From Tepidiphilus sp. J10 (GTDB taxonomy: Bacteria; Pseudomonadota; Gammaproteobacteria; Burkholderiales; Thiobacillaceae): a DNA stretch of 63,387 nucleotides. The stretch spans positions 1 through 63,387 of the forward strand of contig CAMDGQ010000013.1 of the NCBI GenBank assembly GCA_945897955.1, given 5' to 3'. The first letter of the stretch is position 1; the number at the start of each line of letters is the position of its first letter. Positions 40,202-48,602 of the stretch are shown here, piece after piece. The position numbers and the translations under genes were made by a program. Under the pieces are notes generated by a model. It searched no databases. It was not told the origin of the DNA and saw only the letters and a program-made list of their open reading frames with translations.

Positions 40202-41386
40202 TCACATTCTTTCAACCGCAAGGGCGACGCCCTGACCACCACCAATACACAGCGTGGCGAGACCTTTGTTTGCACCGGTGCGCTGCATGCCATACAGCAG
40301 CGTGACCAGAATCCGCGCGCCGGAAGCGCCAATCGGGTGGCCGATGGAGATCGCGCCGCCACTGACATTGACGTTGACCGGGTCGAAGCCGAGTTCCTTG
40401 TTCACCGACATGGCTTGCGCGGCGAACGCCTCGTTGGCTTCGATCATGTCCAGATCCTTTGCCGACCAGCCGGCCTGATCCAGACACTTGCGCACGGCCG
40501 GAATCGGTCCGGTGCCCATGATTGCCGGATCGACTCCGGCGCTGCCGAAGCTGACCACGCGAGCGATCGGCTTCAAACCCAGTTGCCTGGCCATGGCGCC
40601 GCTCATCACCACCACGCCGGCCGCACCGTCGTTGATGCCGGAAGCGTTGCCGGCGGTCACCGTGCCATCCTTTTTGAAAGCCGGTTTCAGCTTCGCAAGC
40701 GTATCGGCCGTGGTGCCGGCGCGCGGGAACTCATCCCTGGCGAAGATCAGCGGATCGCCCTTGCGCTGCGGAATCTCGATCGGAATGATCTCCGGATCGA
40801 AATGGCCGCTGTTTTGCGCAGCTTCGGTACGTTGCTGGGATGTGGCCGCGAACAGATCCTGATCGGCGCGCGAAAACTCGTACTTTGACGCGATGTTTTC
40901 TGCCGTGATGCCCATATGGCAGTTGTTGAACGCACACCACAGACCGTCCTGGATCATGGTATCGACCAGTTCCCAGTTGCCCATGCGTTTGCCGTCGCGC
41001 GATTTCGGCAACACATGCGGCGACAGGCTCATGTTTTCCTGGCCGCCGGCGATGAGAATGCCGGAATCGCCACACTGCACGGCTTGCGCGGCCAGATGCA
41101 CCGCCTTGAGGCCGCTGCCGCAGACCTTGTTGATGGTCAACGCCGAAACCGTGTCCGGCAGACCGCCCGCCAGTGCGGCCTGGCGCGCCGGGTTCTGGCC
41201 AACGCCAGCCTGGAGGACTTGACCGAGAATGACCTCGTCAATCTGCCCGGGCTGTAAATTGGCCCGCGCCAGCAGGGCTTTGATCACATGCGCGCCAAGC
41301 TGGCTCGCCGGAATTCCTGCCAGCGCCCCGTTGAACGCGCCGACTGCGGTACGTCCTGCGGCCACAATGACTACATCATTAAACAT
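40202..41386 (-). CDS. phaA: Acetyl-CoA acetyltransferase (beta-ketothiolase)
   Basis: 394-aa thiolase condensing two acetyl-CoA. Catalytic residues are all present: Cys in NKVCGSGLKAVHLAAQ (about residue 89), His in GGAISIGHPIGASGAR (about 350) and Cys in LATLCIGGGQGVAL (about 380). ATG 41386 has AGGAGA upstream. It starts the minus-strand unit and is divergent from phaE-phaC across a spacer with two PhaR-like boxes. Confidence 0.97.
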   Translation of the reverse strand: MFNDVVIVAAGRTAVGAFNGALAGIPASQLGAHVIKALLARANLQPGQIDEVILGQVLQAGVGQNPARQAALAGGLPDTVSALTINKVCGSGLKAVHLAAQAVQCGDSGILIAGGQENMSLSPHVLPKSRDGKRMGNWELVDTMIQDGLWCAFNNCHMGITAENIASKYEFSRADQDLFAATSQQRTEAAQNSGHFDPEIIPIEIPQRKGDPLIFARDEFPRAGTTADTLAKLKPAFKKDGTVTAGNASGINDGAAGVVVMSGAMARQLGLKPIARVVSFGSAGVDPAIMGTGPIPAVRKCLDQAGWSAKDLDMIEANEAFAAQAMSVNKELGFDPVNVNVSGGAISIGHPIGASGARILVTLLYGMQRTGANKGLATLCIGGGQGVALAVERM

Positions 41387-41443
41387 AGAAATCTCCTGCA
41401 ATGAATAGAATGTCCTTCCCCCGACGTAAATTCTATTCGGGAT

Positions 41444-41484
41444 TTTGTGCATTGCACTTGACATATTTTGTTGCGACGCACAAA
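41444..41484. promoter_or_regulatory. Candidate PhaR boxes between phaA and phaE
   Basis: TTTGTGCATTGCA (41444-41456) and an inverted copy whose complement is TTTGTGCGTCGCA (41472-41484) flank a TTGACA at 41458-41463. They match the boxes before phaP. This suggests PhaR control of the whole divergent locus, beyond the phasin alone. Confidence 0.6.
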
Positions 41485-41519
41485 AATGACTTTTCGATCA
41501 CAAACCAAGGAGGGGCAAC

Positions 41520-42704
41520 GTGAGCAACGCGAACGACTGGACCGAAAGCTGGATGAATTCTCAGCAGAACTACTGGAAAGCCTGGGCCGATTTGGCGCAG
41601 CGCGGCATGAAAGCGCCGGAAGCTCCGAAGAACCCCTTGGCCGATGGCCTGGCGCAATGGTGGCAGACGGTTTCGCCGATGGCGCCGCCGACCGGGCGTG
41701 ATGTATTCGACAAACTGATGGACGTCAGCAAAGGCTATTTCAGTCTGGCCGAGCGTTTCATGTCCGGTGCCCAGGCCAAGCCGGATGGCGGCATGGAAGC
41801 CATCAACGGCTGGCTCGATGGCATGCAGAAGACCTGGGGCGACTGGTCCAAGATGGGTTCCGCTTTCAAACCCGAGAGCATGTTCCAGCCGAATCAGTTC
41901 AAGGGCCTGACCACGTTCTGGGATCTGCCGATGGACACCTGGAACCGCCTGGCCGCCAACGTCATGCCCATGCCCGGCGATTACACCCATGCATTCCAGC
42001 AGAACGGCGCGCAGCCGATGCAGGACCAGATCAACAAGTTCCTCTCCGTTCCCGCCGTCGGCTATTCGCGCGAATCACAGGAGCAATACCAGATTCTGGC
42101 GCAGCGCCAGATGGATTACATGGCCGCAACCCAGGCCTATCAGATGGCGTTCGGCAAGCTCGGCATGGAAAGCACCAAGGGCTTCCAGACCGCGCTGCAG
42201 GAGCGGGTCAAGGAAGGCAAACCGATTTCCAGCCTGCGCGAGCTGTACGACCAGTGGGTGGAAATGAGTGAAGCGGCCTACGCCGAATTCGTCATGACCG
42301 AGGAATACCAGACCCTCTACGGCCGTCTGGTCAACACGCTGCTGGCGCTGAAGCAACAAATGGCGCGCATGGTCGATCAGACCCTGGAAGCCATGCATAT
42401 GCCGACGCATGCCGAAATCAGCACACTGCAATGCCGGCAGCAGGAATTGCGCCGCGACAACCTGAAGATGCACAAGGAATTGAAGGCCATTCAGGCGCAA
42501 CTCGAAGCCATGCGGCAGAGCATGTTGCAGATGCAGGCCGCGCCAAAGGCAAGCGCTCAGGCGGAGGAACCCGCGCCGGCAAAGTCTGCGGCTCCCAAAG
42601 CAGCCGCCCCCAAGGTTGTTGCCCCCAAAGCCGCCGCGCCAAAAGCTGCGGCCAAGCCGACGGCCGCAAAGCCGGCAGCCAAACCCGCCGCCAAAGCCAA
42701 ATAA
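41520..42704 (+). CDS. phaE: Class III PHA synthase subunit PhaE
   Basis: 394-aa PhaE-type subunit starting at GTG 41520 after AAGGAGG. It is helical, with the PhaE core about 150-330 (MEAINGWLDGMQKTWGDW, ELYDQWVEMSEAAYAEFVMT, EYQTLYGRLVNTLL) and a coiled coil (about 300-345). The C-terminal 50 residues are a low-complexity Ala/Pro/Lys tail of the kind found in histone-H1-like or phasin-like DNA- or granule-binding tails. PhaE activates and stabilises PhaC. Confidence 0.93.
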   Translation: MSNANDWTESWMNSQQNYWKAWADLAQRGMKAPEAPKNPLADGLAQWWQTVSPMAPPTGRDVFDKLMDVSKGYFSLAERFMSGAQAKPDGGMEAINGWLDGMQKTWGDWSKMGSAFKPESMFQPNQFKGLTTFWDLPMDTWNRLAANVMPMPGDYTHAFQQNGAQPMQDQINKFLSVPAVGYSRESQEQYQILAQRQMDYMAATQAYQMAFGKLGMESTKGFQTALQERVKEGKPISSLRELYDQWVEMSEAAYAEFVMTEEYQTLYGRLVNTLLALKQQMARMVDQTLEAMHMPTHAEISTLQCRQQELRRDNLKMHKELKAIQAQLEAMRQSMLQMQAAPKASAQAEEPAPAKSAAPKAAAPKVVAPKAAAPKAAAKPTAAKPAAKPAAKAK

Positions 42705-42720
42705 ACCCGGAGACTGAAAA

Positions 42721-43785
42721 ATGATGCCTTTCGACATGCGTCCCGACGCCGTCATGCAAGAACTCACCAGCTATGGTCAGAAGCTTTCGCATGGCATGAA
42801 GAACCTGATGGAAGTGGGTGAAATCAGCACCGGTGTCACGCCCAAGACCGTGGTTTATCAGGAAGACAAGCTCACCCTGTTCCGCTTCAACCCGTCTGCG
42901 GAAAAAGTCCAGAACAAGGTGCCGCTGCTGATCGTTTACGCGCTGGTCAACCGACCCTACATGGCCGACATCCAGGAAAACCGCTCCACCATCAAAGCCT
43001 TGATGGACGCGGGCCAGGACGTCTATCTGGTGGACTGGGGCTACCCGGACCGCGCCGACCGTTACCTCACCCTCGACGACTACATCAACGGCTACCTTGA
43101 CCGTTGCGTCGATGTGATCCGTGAACGTCACCGCATCGACAAGATCAACATCCTCGGCATCTGCCAGGGCGGCACCTTCTCGCTGTGCTACTCCGCGCTG
43201 CATCCGGACAAGGTGAAGAATCTGGTCACCATGGTCACCCCGGTCGATTTCCAGACCCCGGACAACATGCTGTCGCACTGGGTGCAGCAGGTCGATGCCG
43301 ATCTGGTCGTTGATACCCTCGGCAACGTCCCCGGCGAAATGCTGAACTGGACTTTCCTCAACCTGAAGCCCTACCAGCTCATGGGCCAGAAATACCTCGG
43401 CCTGCTCGATACGCTGGACGACCCGGAAGCGCTGAAAAACTTCCTGCGCATGGAAAAGTGGATTTTCGACAGCCCCGACCAGGCCGGCGAAGCCTTCCGC
43501 CAATTCATCAAGGACTTCTATCAGCAGAACAAGCTGCTCAAGGGCGGCCTCGAAATCGGCGATCCGGTCAGCCTGAAGAATGTCAGCATGCCGGTGCTCA
43601 ACGTGTTTGCCGAACAGGACCACCTGGTGCCGCCGGATGCCTCCCGCGCCATGCGCGGCAAGCTGGGCACCAAGGACTACACCGAACTGTCCTTCCCGGG
43701 CGGCCACATCGGCATCTACGTCAGCGGCAAGGCTCAGAAAACCGTACCGCCGGCCATCGGCAAATGGCTGGACGAGCGTAGCTGA
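42721..43785 (+). CDS. phaC: Class III PHA synthase catalytic subunit PhaC
   Basis: 354-aa catalytic subunit that polymerises (R)-3-hydroxyacyl-CoA. Lipase-like box GICQGG with catalytic Cys148, then Asp300 in FAEQDHLVPP and His329 in FPGGHIGIY. These nearly coincide with the C149/D302/H331 triad described for Allochromatium. About 350 aa and the adjacent phaE define class III. Downstream is an intrinsic terminator. Confidence 0.97.
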   Translation: MMPFDMRPDAVMQELTSYGQKLSHGMKNLMEVGEISTGVTPKTVVYQEDKLTLFRFNPSAEKVQNKVPLLIVYALVNRPYMADIQENRSTIKALMDAGQDVYLVDWGYPDRADRYLTLDDYINGYLDRCVDVIRERHRIDKINILGICQGGTFSLCYSALHPDKVKNLVTMVTPVDFQTPDNMLSHWVQQVDADLVVDTLGNVPGEMLNWTFLNLKPYQLMGQKYLGLLDTLDDPEALKNFLRMEKWIFDSPDQAGEAFRQFIKDFYQQNKLLKGGLEIGDPVSLKNVSMPVLNVFAEQDHLVPPDASRAMRGKLGTKDYTELSFPGGHIGIYVSGKAQKTVPPAIGKWLDERS

Positions 43786-43807
43786 CCAAACGAGGCAGGA
43801 CGTATCA

Positions 43808-43839
43808 CGGCCTGACGGATGCACTCCGTCAGGCCGTTT
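43808..43839 (+). terminator. Intrinsic terminator after phaC
   Basis: CGGCCTGACGGA (43808-43819) and TCCGTCAGGCCG (43825-43836) form a perfect 12-bp stem with a 5-nt loop, followed by TTTCATTT. Confidence 0.88.
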
Positions 43840-44027
43840 CATTTCCCACGCCCGACGCGCGCGACCTGTCCTGATCGGCAGCCGGGCAGGACGCAATGTT
43901 TTGCTGGCTTGATGGCCCGCAGAAATCAGCCATCATTTATCATCGCCGCGTACCGGTTATCGCCACCGACCCATGCTTGGCGGCCTGCCAGGCTGTGCAG
44001 TTCCTGATTCAACCATCCAGATATTTG

Positions 44028-45392
44028 ATGTCCTTTTCGCGCGTCCCCCTCTTGTACCCACTGATTGGCCTCGCGGTCCTCGCGGTTGCCATCTGCGCGC
44101 CGACTCAGGCCATGGACGACCGGATGATGATTCTTCCGGAAAAGGTGGAATGGGCGATCAGCGCAGAGGTAAACGGCAATACGGTTGTACTGCGCATGCC
44201 GGCCGAGCGGCATCGAATCAACGCGCTTCCAGGCAATGACGGCAAGATGCTGCTTGAGCGGGTCAAGCGTGTCGAAGCCAACCAGAAGCAGATCCGCAAG
44301 GTGGGCAAGTCCTATGCCGCCAACGCCGGACGCCGTGAGCATCGTCTGACTCCCGACTACCAGCGCACGCTGTCCGAAGTCGCGATTTCGGTGTCTTACG
44401 CCGATGCCGAAGCCGGCGACCCGTTATGGCGGCACATGCCCGTTCTCAAGGCGCTGCCGGACTACAGCCAAATCCACGTGATCATGCCGACACCCGCCGA
44501 AAAAGCGGTGCGTCAGATTCTCGCCAGGGAAAATCTGCTTGGTCGCGCAATTCCCCGGCCCCTGCAGGACTGGAACAGGAAGAAAGAAAACATCACCCGA
44601 TACTCCCGCAATACCCGCTGGATACGGGACACATTCCTGGTCGGTCAGAATGCGCAGGCGGGCGCCATGCTCTATCTGCCGCTGGCATATGCAAAGGTCT
44701 CCGACCTCGTCAACAGCGACTTGAATTTTGTCCCCCAGCTTGTTCGCAACCCCAACGACGTACTTGGGTTCCCGGCGTTCATTCGTGGCGGCAACATTGC
44801 CGTCGCCGACAACACACATGGCCGCCGCATCGCCTTCATGGGCGCGACCGAAATAGAGCAGAACCGGGAACACTACCTGCATTCGATCGGACTCGAACCG
44901 CCGCAGCAGATGACCCTCGAAATCATCAAGCGGCTGGCTGGAGTTCCCAAAGTCTCGATATTGCCGAATACGGCAAAATTTTTTCATATCGACATGGCGA
45001 TCAGCTTCCTCGGCCCCGGCCTGGCAGCGCTCGTGGCGCCGATAGACGAAGCCAGCCTGAGCCCGGAAGAAGGCAAGGCGTTGCTTGATTACCGCATGGC
45101 CCTGGCCGCATCCGGATTCCGCATCATCAACATCCCGACGACCGTCGCTCGCATCAACGTCTATCAGTCCCCGGTCAACATCCTCCCGTACACCGATCGC
45201 AATACGAACCGGCGCATCGCCATCGTGCCGCAGTTCCCCGATGTAACGGTCAACATCGCCGGCAAGCCGCAATCCCTGAACCGCGCCATCAAGGCTGCCT
45301 ATGCCTCCGCCGGAATAGAGGTCAAATGGGCGGAGGACCGCTTCTCGGACCGCTGGGGCAACGTGCATTGCTCAATCCTTGGATTGAACTGA
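44028..45392 (+). CDS. Secreted pentein-fold (agmatine-deiminase-like) protein
   Basis: 454-aa protein with a signal peptide (about 1-28, ending PTQA). The C-terminal 260 residues carry the spaced motifs of guanidine-modifying penteins: TRWIRD (Arg200-Asp201), RGGN (253-256), FHIDMA (His320, Asp322) and the last-strand cysteine in WGNVHC (Cys448). In agmatine and peptidyl-arginine deiminases these positions bind and hydrolyse a guanidinium group. Export to the periplasm argues against a normal agmatine deiminase. Substrate unknown. ATG 44028 is chosen for the signal peptide. Confidence 0.72.
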   Translation: MSFSRVPLLYPLIGLAVLAVAICAPTQAMDDRMMILPEKVEWAISAEVNGNTVVLRMPAERHRINALPGNDGKMLLERVKRVEANQKQIRKVGKSYAANAGRREHRLTPDYQRTLSEVAISVSYADAEAGDPLWRHMPVLKALPDYSQIHVIMPTPAEKAVRQILARENLLGRAIPRPLQDWNRKKENITRYSRNTRWIRDTFLVGQNAQAGAMLYLPLAYAKVSDLVNSDLNFVPQLVRNPNDVLGFPAFIRGGNIAVADNTHGRRIAFMGATEIEQNREHYLHSIGLEPPQQMTLEIIKRLAGVPKVSILPNTAKFFHIDMAISFLGPGLAALVAPIDEASLSPEEGKALLDYRMALAASGFRIINIPTTVARINVYQSPVNILPYTDRNTNRRIAIVPQFPDVTVNIAGKPQSLNRAIKAAYASAGIEVKWAEDRFSDRWGNVHCSILGLN

Positions 45393-45433
45393 ACCGGCAG
45401 ATAATTTCCTGAAACCAAACCGGAGTCCGCAGC

Positions 45434-45661
45434 ATGACAGCCATCCTTATCGCCCTCGCATTGATCGCCGCCTGTGTCGGCGCGATTTACTTCATTCTGG
45501 TCAACATGGGCAAGGACGGGGTTGACGCCGGCATCCCCGGCAGTTGCGGAAGCCGCAAATACGGCGCCCAGAGCTGGAAACCAGCCGATGCGCAGGAACA
45601 GCACATCCGAATCGACGAGATCACGCGGAAAGACGCGCGCTCGGACAATCAGACGCTGTAA
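45434..45661 (+). CDS. Small single-pass membrane protein (hypothetical)
   Basis: 75-aa ORF with GGAG 8 bp upstream of ATG 45434. An N-terminal transmembrane helix (about 3-24) is followed by a charged tail containing GIPGSCGSRKYGAQ, possibly periplasmic or cytosolic. It lies 41 bp after the pentein gene in the same orientation, so an operon is likely. No family recognised. Confidence 0.5.
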   Translation: MTAILIALALIAACVGAIYFILVNMGKDGVDAGIPGSCGSRKYGAQSWKPADAQEQHIRIDEITRKDARSDNQTL

Positions 45662-45670
45662 AGCGACCGC

Positions 45671-46984
45671 TCAACTACTGAAAACCTGAATCAGCGCCTG
45701 AGTCATGTAGAAGTGGTCGAGCACGCCCGCGCTCTCGCGCAAGCTGTGCATCGCCCACATCGGCGAACCGACATCGACGCTCATGATGCCGAGACGGGCA
45801 GCAACGATAGGGCCGATCGTACTGCCGCAACCCAGATCGGAGCGATGCGCGTATTGCTGCCAGGGCACATTGGCCCGCTCGCAGCAGGCGATGAAGCGGG
45901 CAGCGCTATCGACCCCGGTGGCATAGCGCTGGCTGGCGTTGACCTTGATGACCGGCCCGGCGTTGACCATCACCCGATGGTTGGGCTCGTAGGCGGCGGG
46001 AAAGTTGGGATTCCAGGCATGCGCCATATCGGCGCTGACAAAGAAACTGCGCGCCAGGGCGCGCCGCCTGTCCTCTGCATCCAGCCCCTGCGCGCCGCCA
46101 AGCCGCGCAATGACATCCTCGACGAAACTGCCGCCGGCCCCGGCCGCGCTGGTGCTGCCCACCTCCTCATGGTCGAAGAAAGCCGCCAGGCAAGTCGCTT
46201 CCGCTGACTCGGTCGCCAGCAAGGCACTCAGCCCGGCATGACAGGACGCCAGATTGTCGAGCTGACTGTCCGCGATGAAGGCCTCGTCCGCACCCCAGAA
46301 ACTGCCCGGCTGGGTGTCATAGACATTGAATTCCCAGTTCAGGATATCCGCCTGAGCGCAGCCCAGACGGCGCGCGATGCGATCGCGAAAATCCCCCGCC
46401 GGATCGTCCGCCGCCAAACTCAGCAACAACGGCAGTTCGGTCTGTTTGTTCAGCTTCAACCCCTGCTCATTGACCTCGCGGTTCATATGGATCGCCAGAT
46501 TGGGCAAACGCACCAGCGGCCGCTCGAATCGAAGCAGATGGGTAACATGCCCGCCACCCCCGGTCGCCCCGCCCTGGCGCACGCCAACGCGCCCGGCCAG
46601 GCTGAGATCACGATCGGTAAAAGTGGCCAGAATCGGCCCGCCATAGACCTCCACCCCGAGCCGGGCAACGCCATCCGAGGCATGTGGTGCATTCGGCTTC
46701 AGACGCAGGCCCGGCGAATCGGTGTGCGCGCCGACCAGACGCAAGCCGGCCGCCGGCAAAGCGGCCTGGCCCAGCGAGAAAGCGATCAGCGAAGCGCCGC
46801 CGCGCGTCACAAAGTAACGCCCCCCCGGCGCCAGCGACCAACGCTCGGCCTCGTCCAGTCGAACGAATCCGGCCGCCTCAAGACGACGGCGCATGGAATC
46901 GACGGCATGCCACGGACTCGGGCTGGCATCGATGAAATCGAGGAGATTCTGGGCGTGGGCGCGGAAATGCGGAGCGGGAGTCAT
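45671..46984 (-). CDS. apeB: M18-family aminopeptidase
   Basis: 437-aa metalloaminopeptidase of family M18 (aspartyl/ApeB-like). Metal-site segments: VGAHTDSPGLRLKP with His and Asp, FDHEEVGSTSAAGAGG with Glu, SADMAHAWNPNF and the C-terminal SPMWAMHSLRESAGV with His. ATG 46984 is chosen because the longer frame to 47113 adds an unrelated 43 residues. Cytosolic dodecameric peptidase by family. Convergent with the pentein operon. Confidence 0.9.
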   Translation of the reverse strand: MTPAPHFRAHAQNLLDFIDASPSPWHAVDSMRRRLEAAGFVRLDEAERWSLAPGGRYFVTRGGASLIAFSLGQAALPAAGLRLVGAHTDSPGLRLKPNAPHASDGVARLGVEVYGGPILATFTDRDLSLAGRVGVRQGGATGGGGHVTHLLRFERPLVRLPNLAIHMNREVNEQGLKLNKQTELPLLLSLAADDPAGDFRDRIARRLGCAQADILNWEFNVYDTQPGSFWGADEAFIADSQLDNLASCHAGLSALLATESAEATCLAAFFDHEEVGSTSAAGAGGSFVEDVIARLGGAQGLDAEDRRRALARSFFVSADMAHAWNPNFPAAYEPNHRVMVNAGPVIKVNASQRYATGVDSAARFIACCERANVPWQQYAHRSDLGCGSTIGPIVAARLGIMSVDVGSPMWAMHSLRESAGVLDHFYMTQALIQVFSS

Positions 46985-47109
46985 GGGCTGCAAGAAAAAG
47001 GAGGGATGAAATCGAGCGCCGCTTCCAGCCGATAGCGGCTCCGGCGGCGATCGAACATTCTCGGCAAAAGAAGCTGCCAGCGAATTCGAGCTTGTCCGGC
47101 TTGCAAGCG

Positions 47110-47316
47110 TCAAGAAAATATTTTCGGCAGGGCGAGGGCAGGGTGACCGGCAACTCTGGGTTCACCCGGCAGATGTGGGGCCACAGGGGGAAATGCGAGC
47201 TGGCGCGTTGAGCCGGCCAGGAAACAAAGCCGCCGGACCTGACGCGGCAACTCGGTCTGGGCTTGCTTGGCCTGGGTGTTGGCCCATTCGACGATGTGGG
47301 AGGTGGTTACTCGCAT
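47110..47316 (-). pseudogene. Probable N-terminal remnant of an unidentified protein
   Basis: 68-aa ORF whose first 40 residues look coding (SHIVEWANTQAKQAQTELPR, then QVRRLCFLAG), followed by proline-rich sequence with no family character. The W-x-N...ELPRxVRRL pattern resembles N-termini of larger accessory or conflict-system proteins, but I cannot name the family. It sits at the edge of the debris region and is probably truncated. Confidence 0.3.
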
Positions 47317-47365
47317 GATTGTTGTTGGGAGTTATCCACGGAGAGTTGGCGTGGTTTCGCCAGGA

Positions 47366-47579
47366 TTATCGAATCTCGATGACGCTCCCGCCGTCATCCA
47401 GCAATGTCCGCAAGTCGGGCAGCAAAGTGGCGAAGGCTTGCAGCAAGGCAGCCTTGCGGCAATTACCCAAAGCTTCCCTGCCTGTCCGCCATCAACTGGA
47501 AGTCTTCGTCCTTGGAGACGATGGTCATGTCATGCGATTTCGCGTATTCCCAGATCACCTGGTCATCCGTCGCGCCCAT
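47366..47579 (-). pseudogene. Frameshifted, N-truncated DUF5615 (PIN-like) gene
   Basis: On the minus strand, GATDDQVIWEYAKSHDMTIV and SKDEDFQLMADRQG are read from 47579. After a frame change near 47480 the sequence continues as LGNCRKAALLQAFATLLPDL and RTLLDDGGSVIEIR to the stop at 47366. Together these are the middle and end of a DUF5615 PIN-like toxin, with the acidic SKDEDF motif. The N-terminal LIDxxL strand is missing and the frame is broken. Confidence 0.7.
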
Positions 47580-47622
47580 GCCGATTCATGGTTTACGTTA
47601 CAACTCAGGGACAGTTGATAAG

Positions 47623-47651
47623 CGGTTCATCCCCGCGTTCGCGGGGAACGG
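47623..47651. CRISPR. Isolated type I-E-like CRISPR repeat (single copy)
   Basis: A 29-bp sequence starts CGGTTCATCCCCGCG and ends CGCGGGGAACGG. Length and sequence match the type I-E repeat class (CGGTTTATCCCCGCTGGCGCGGGGAACAC), differing mainly in the loop and last two bases. No second repeat, leader or cas gene lies in the window. It may be a degenerate array remnant, a solo repeat, or a coincidental palindrome. Confidence 0.45.
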
Positions 47652-47668
47652 GCTTGCCGGGTCGGTCA

Positions 47669-47968
47669 TCAGAAGAAATCCTCCTCGCGTTGATGCCGCA
47701 CAGCCAGCACCGTTACCGTATCCGCGTCTTCGATTTCATACAGCGCGACAAAACCGGAATGACCGAACTCGATGACCAGTTCGCGCAAAAACGGGTTATC
47801 CGGCAACGCTTTGCGACACGCGAACGGGAAACTACGCAGCAGTTCGATTGCCTGCGCGATTGCCGCGCGAGCGCGTTCCGCCACGAGCATATCTTCGTCC
47901 GCCAGAAAATCGAACAGACGCTGTAAATCGTCCGCTGCGCGGGGTGCAAAGCGGACTCGATAGCTCAC
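47669..47968 (-). CDS. ParE/RelE-type toxin
   Basis: 99-aa RelE/ParE superfamily toxin. The fold is visible in order: YRVRFAPRAADDLQRLFDFL, AIELLRSFPFACRKALPD, LRELVIEFGHSGFVALYEIE and VTVLAVRHQREEDFF. The RHQRE ending is typical of ParE rather than of RelE ribonucleases. It overlaps its antitoxin by 4 bp (ATGA). The family poisons DNA gyrase; this is inferred from family only. Confidence 0.88.
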   Translation of the reverse strand: MSYRVRFAPRAADDLQRLFDFLADEDMLVAERARAAIAQAIELLRSFPFACRKALPDNPFLRELVIEFGHSGFVALYEIEDADTVTVLAVRHQREEDFF

Positions 47969-48243
47969 TCCGCGCCACCCGCTTTGGCCCGCGCCCGCGC
48001 CAGCGACGCATCGAGCCGCGCCAGCATTTCGTCCGAGGAAACGTATTGCCCGGACGCTCGCGCTTCATCACGTGCCTGTAAACCGCGCTCGATGAAGGCG
48101 CGTCTCGCCTCGCGGCGTTCGATATTCAGCTGCACGGCTTCCAGCACAAAACCGGACAGGTTTTCGCCTTCCCGCAAGACGGATTCAGCCGCTGCGCGGA
48201 GATCGGTGCTGACACGTAGCGGCGGCAAGGTGGCGTTTTTCAT
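47965..48243 (-). CDS. Antitoxin partner of the ParE-type toxin
   Basis: 92-aa protein, probably a ribbon-helix-helix antitoxin: LPPLRVSTDLRAAAESVL then GENLSGFVLEAVQLNIERRE, followed by an acidic and helical C-terminal tail for toxin binding. ATG 48243 is chosen from family length; a longer frame to 48321 overlaps the DUF3368 stub. First gene of the pair. Confidence 0.82.
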   Translation of the reverse strand: MKNATLPPLRVSTDLRAAAESVLREGENLSGFVLEAVQLNIERREARRAFIERGLQARDEARASGQYVSSDEMLARLDASLARARAKAGGAE

Positions 48244-48277
48244 GGTGGCTCCATTTGTATTGCATATGCGATGCAGT

Positions 48278-48349
48278 TTAGGTTGCGTGGTTGGCAACAG
48301 CAAACACTCTGGATAGCGCAATCAGCGGACCGGTATCGGCAATGACCAA
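48278..48349 (-). pseudogene. N-terminal stub of a DUF3368 toxin
   Basis: From TTG 48349 the minus strand reads VIADTGPLIALSRVFAVANH and stops after 23 codons. VIADTGPLIALSRV is the N-terminal PIN-like strand of DUF3368 toxins, including the first catalytic Asp. The remaining ~130 residues are gone. It follows the UPF0175-like antitoxin end by 1 bp, the normal order for this pair. Confidence 0.7.
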
Positions 48350-48350
48350 G

Positions 48351-48581
48351 TCAGGCGAAGGAGGCAAGCTCGCTCTCCAGTTCACCGGGGCGCGGCCGTG
48401 CAACGGGTATATGCAACTGCGCCAGATGATCCATGAATTCGGCCACGCTCATATCCGCCAGATGCGCAGCCTTGCACATAGAGATGGGGTCCTCATCTAA
48501 CAACCGATCTTCCAGCACGGCCATCTGCTTGTCGGCGTTGTTGATGAAGTTGGGCGACAGGTAGCCGCGATCGAACTGCAT
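48351..48581 (-). pseudogene. GroEL fragment fused to UPF0175-type antitoxin C-terminus
   Basis: 76-aa chimeric frame. Residues 1-25 ([20 protein letters not shown] and AVLED) are a clear piece of the chaperonin GroEL apical/intermediate region. From about residue 27 on, [40 protein letters not shown] and ESELASFA resemble the C-terminal half of UPF0175 antitoxins. The chaperonin segment cannot fold alone and probably replaced the antitoxin N-terminus by illegitimate recombination. Confidence 0.72.
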
Positions 48582-48602
48582 GCCTTGCCGGCACCGGCCG
48601 CA

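Noticed and set aside
47623..47651. A CRISPR array
   Set aside because: Only one repeat unit is present and no leader or cas genes are in the window; kept only as a solitary repeat-like element.
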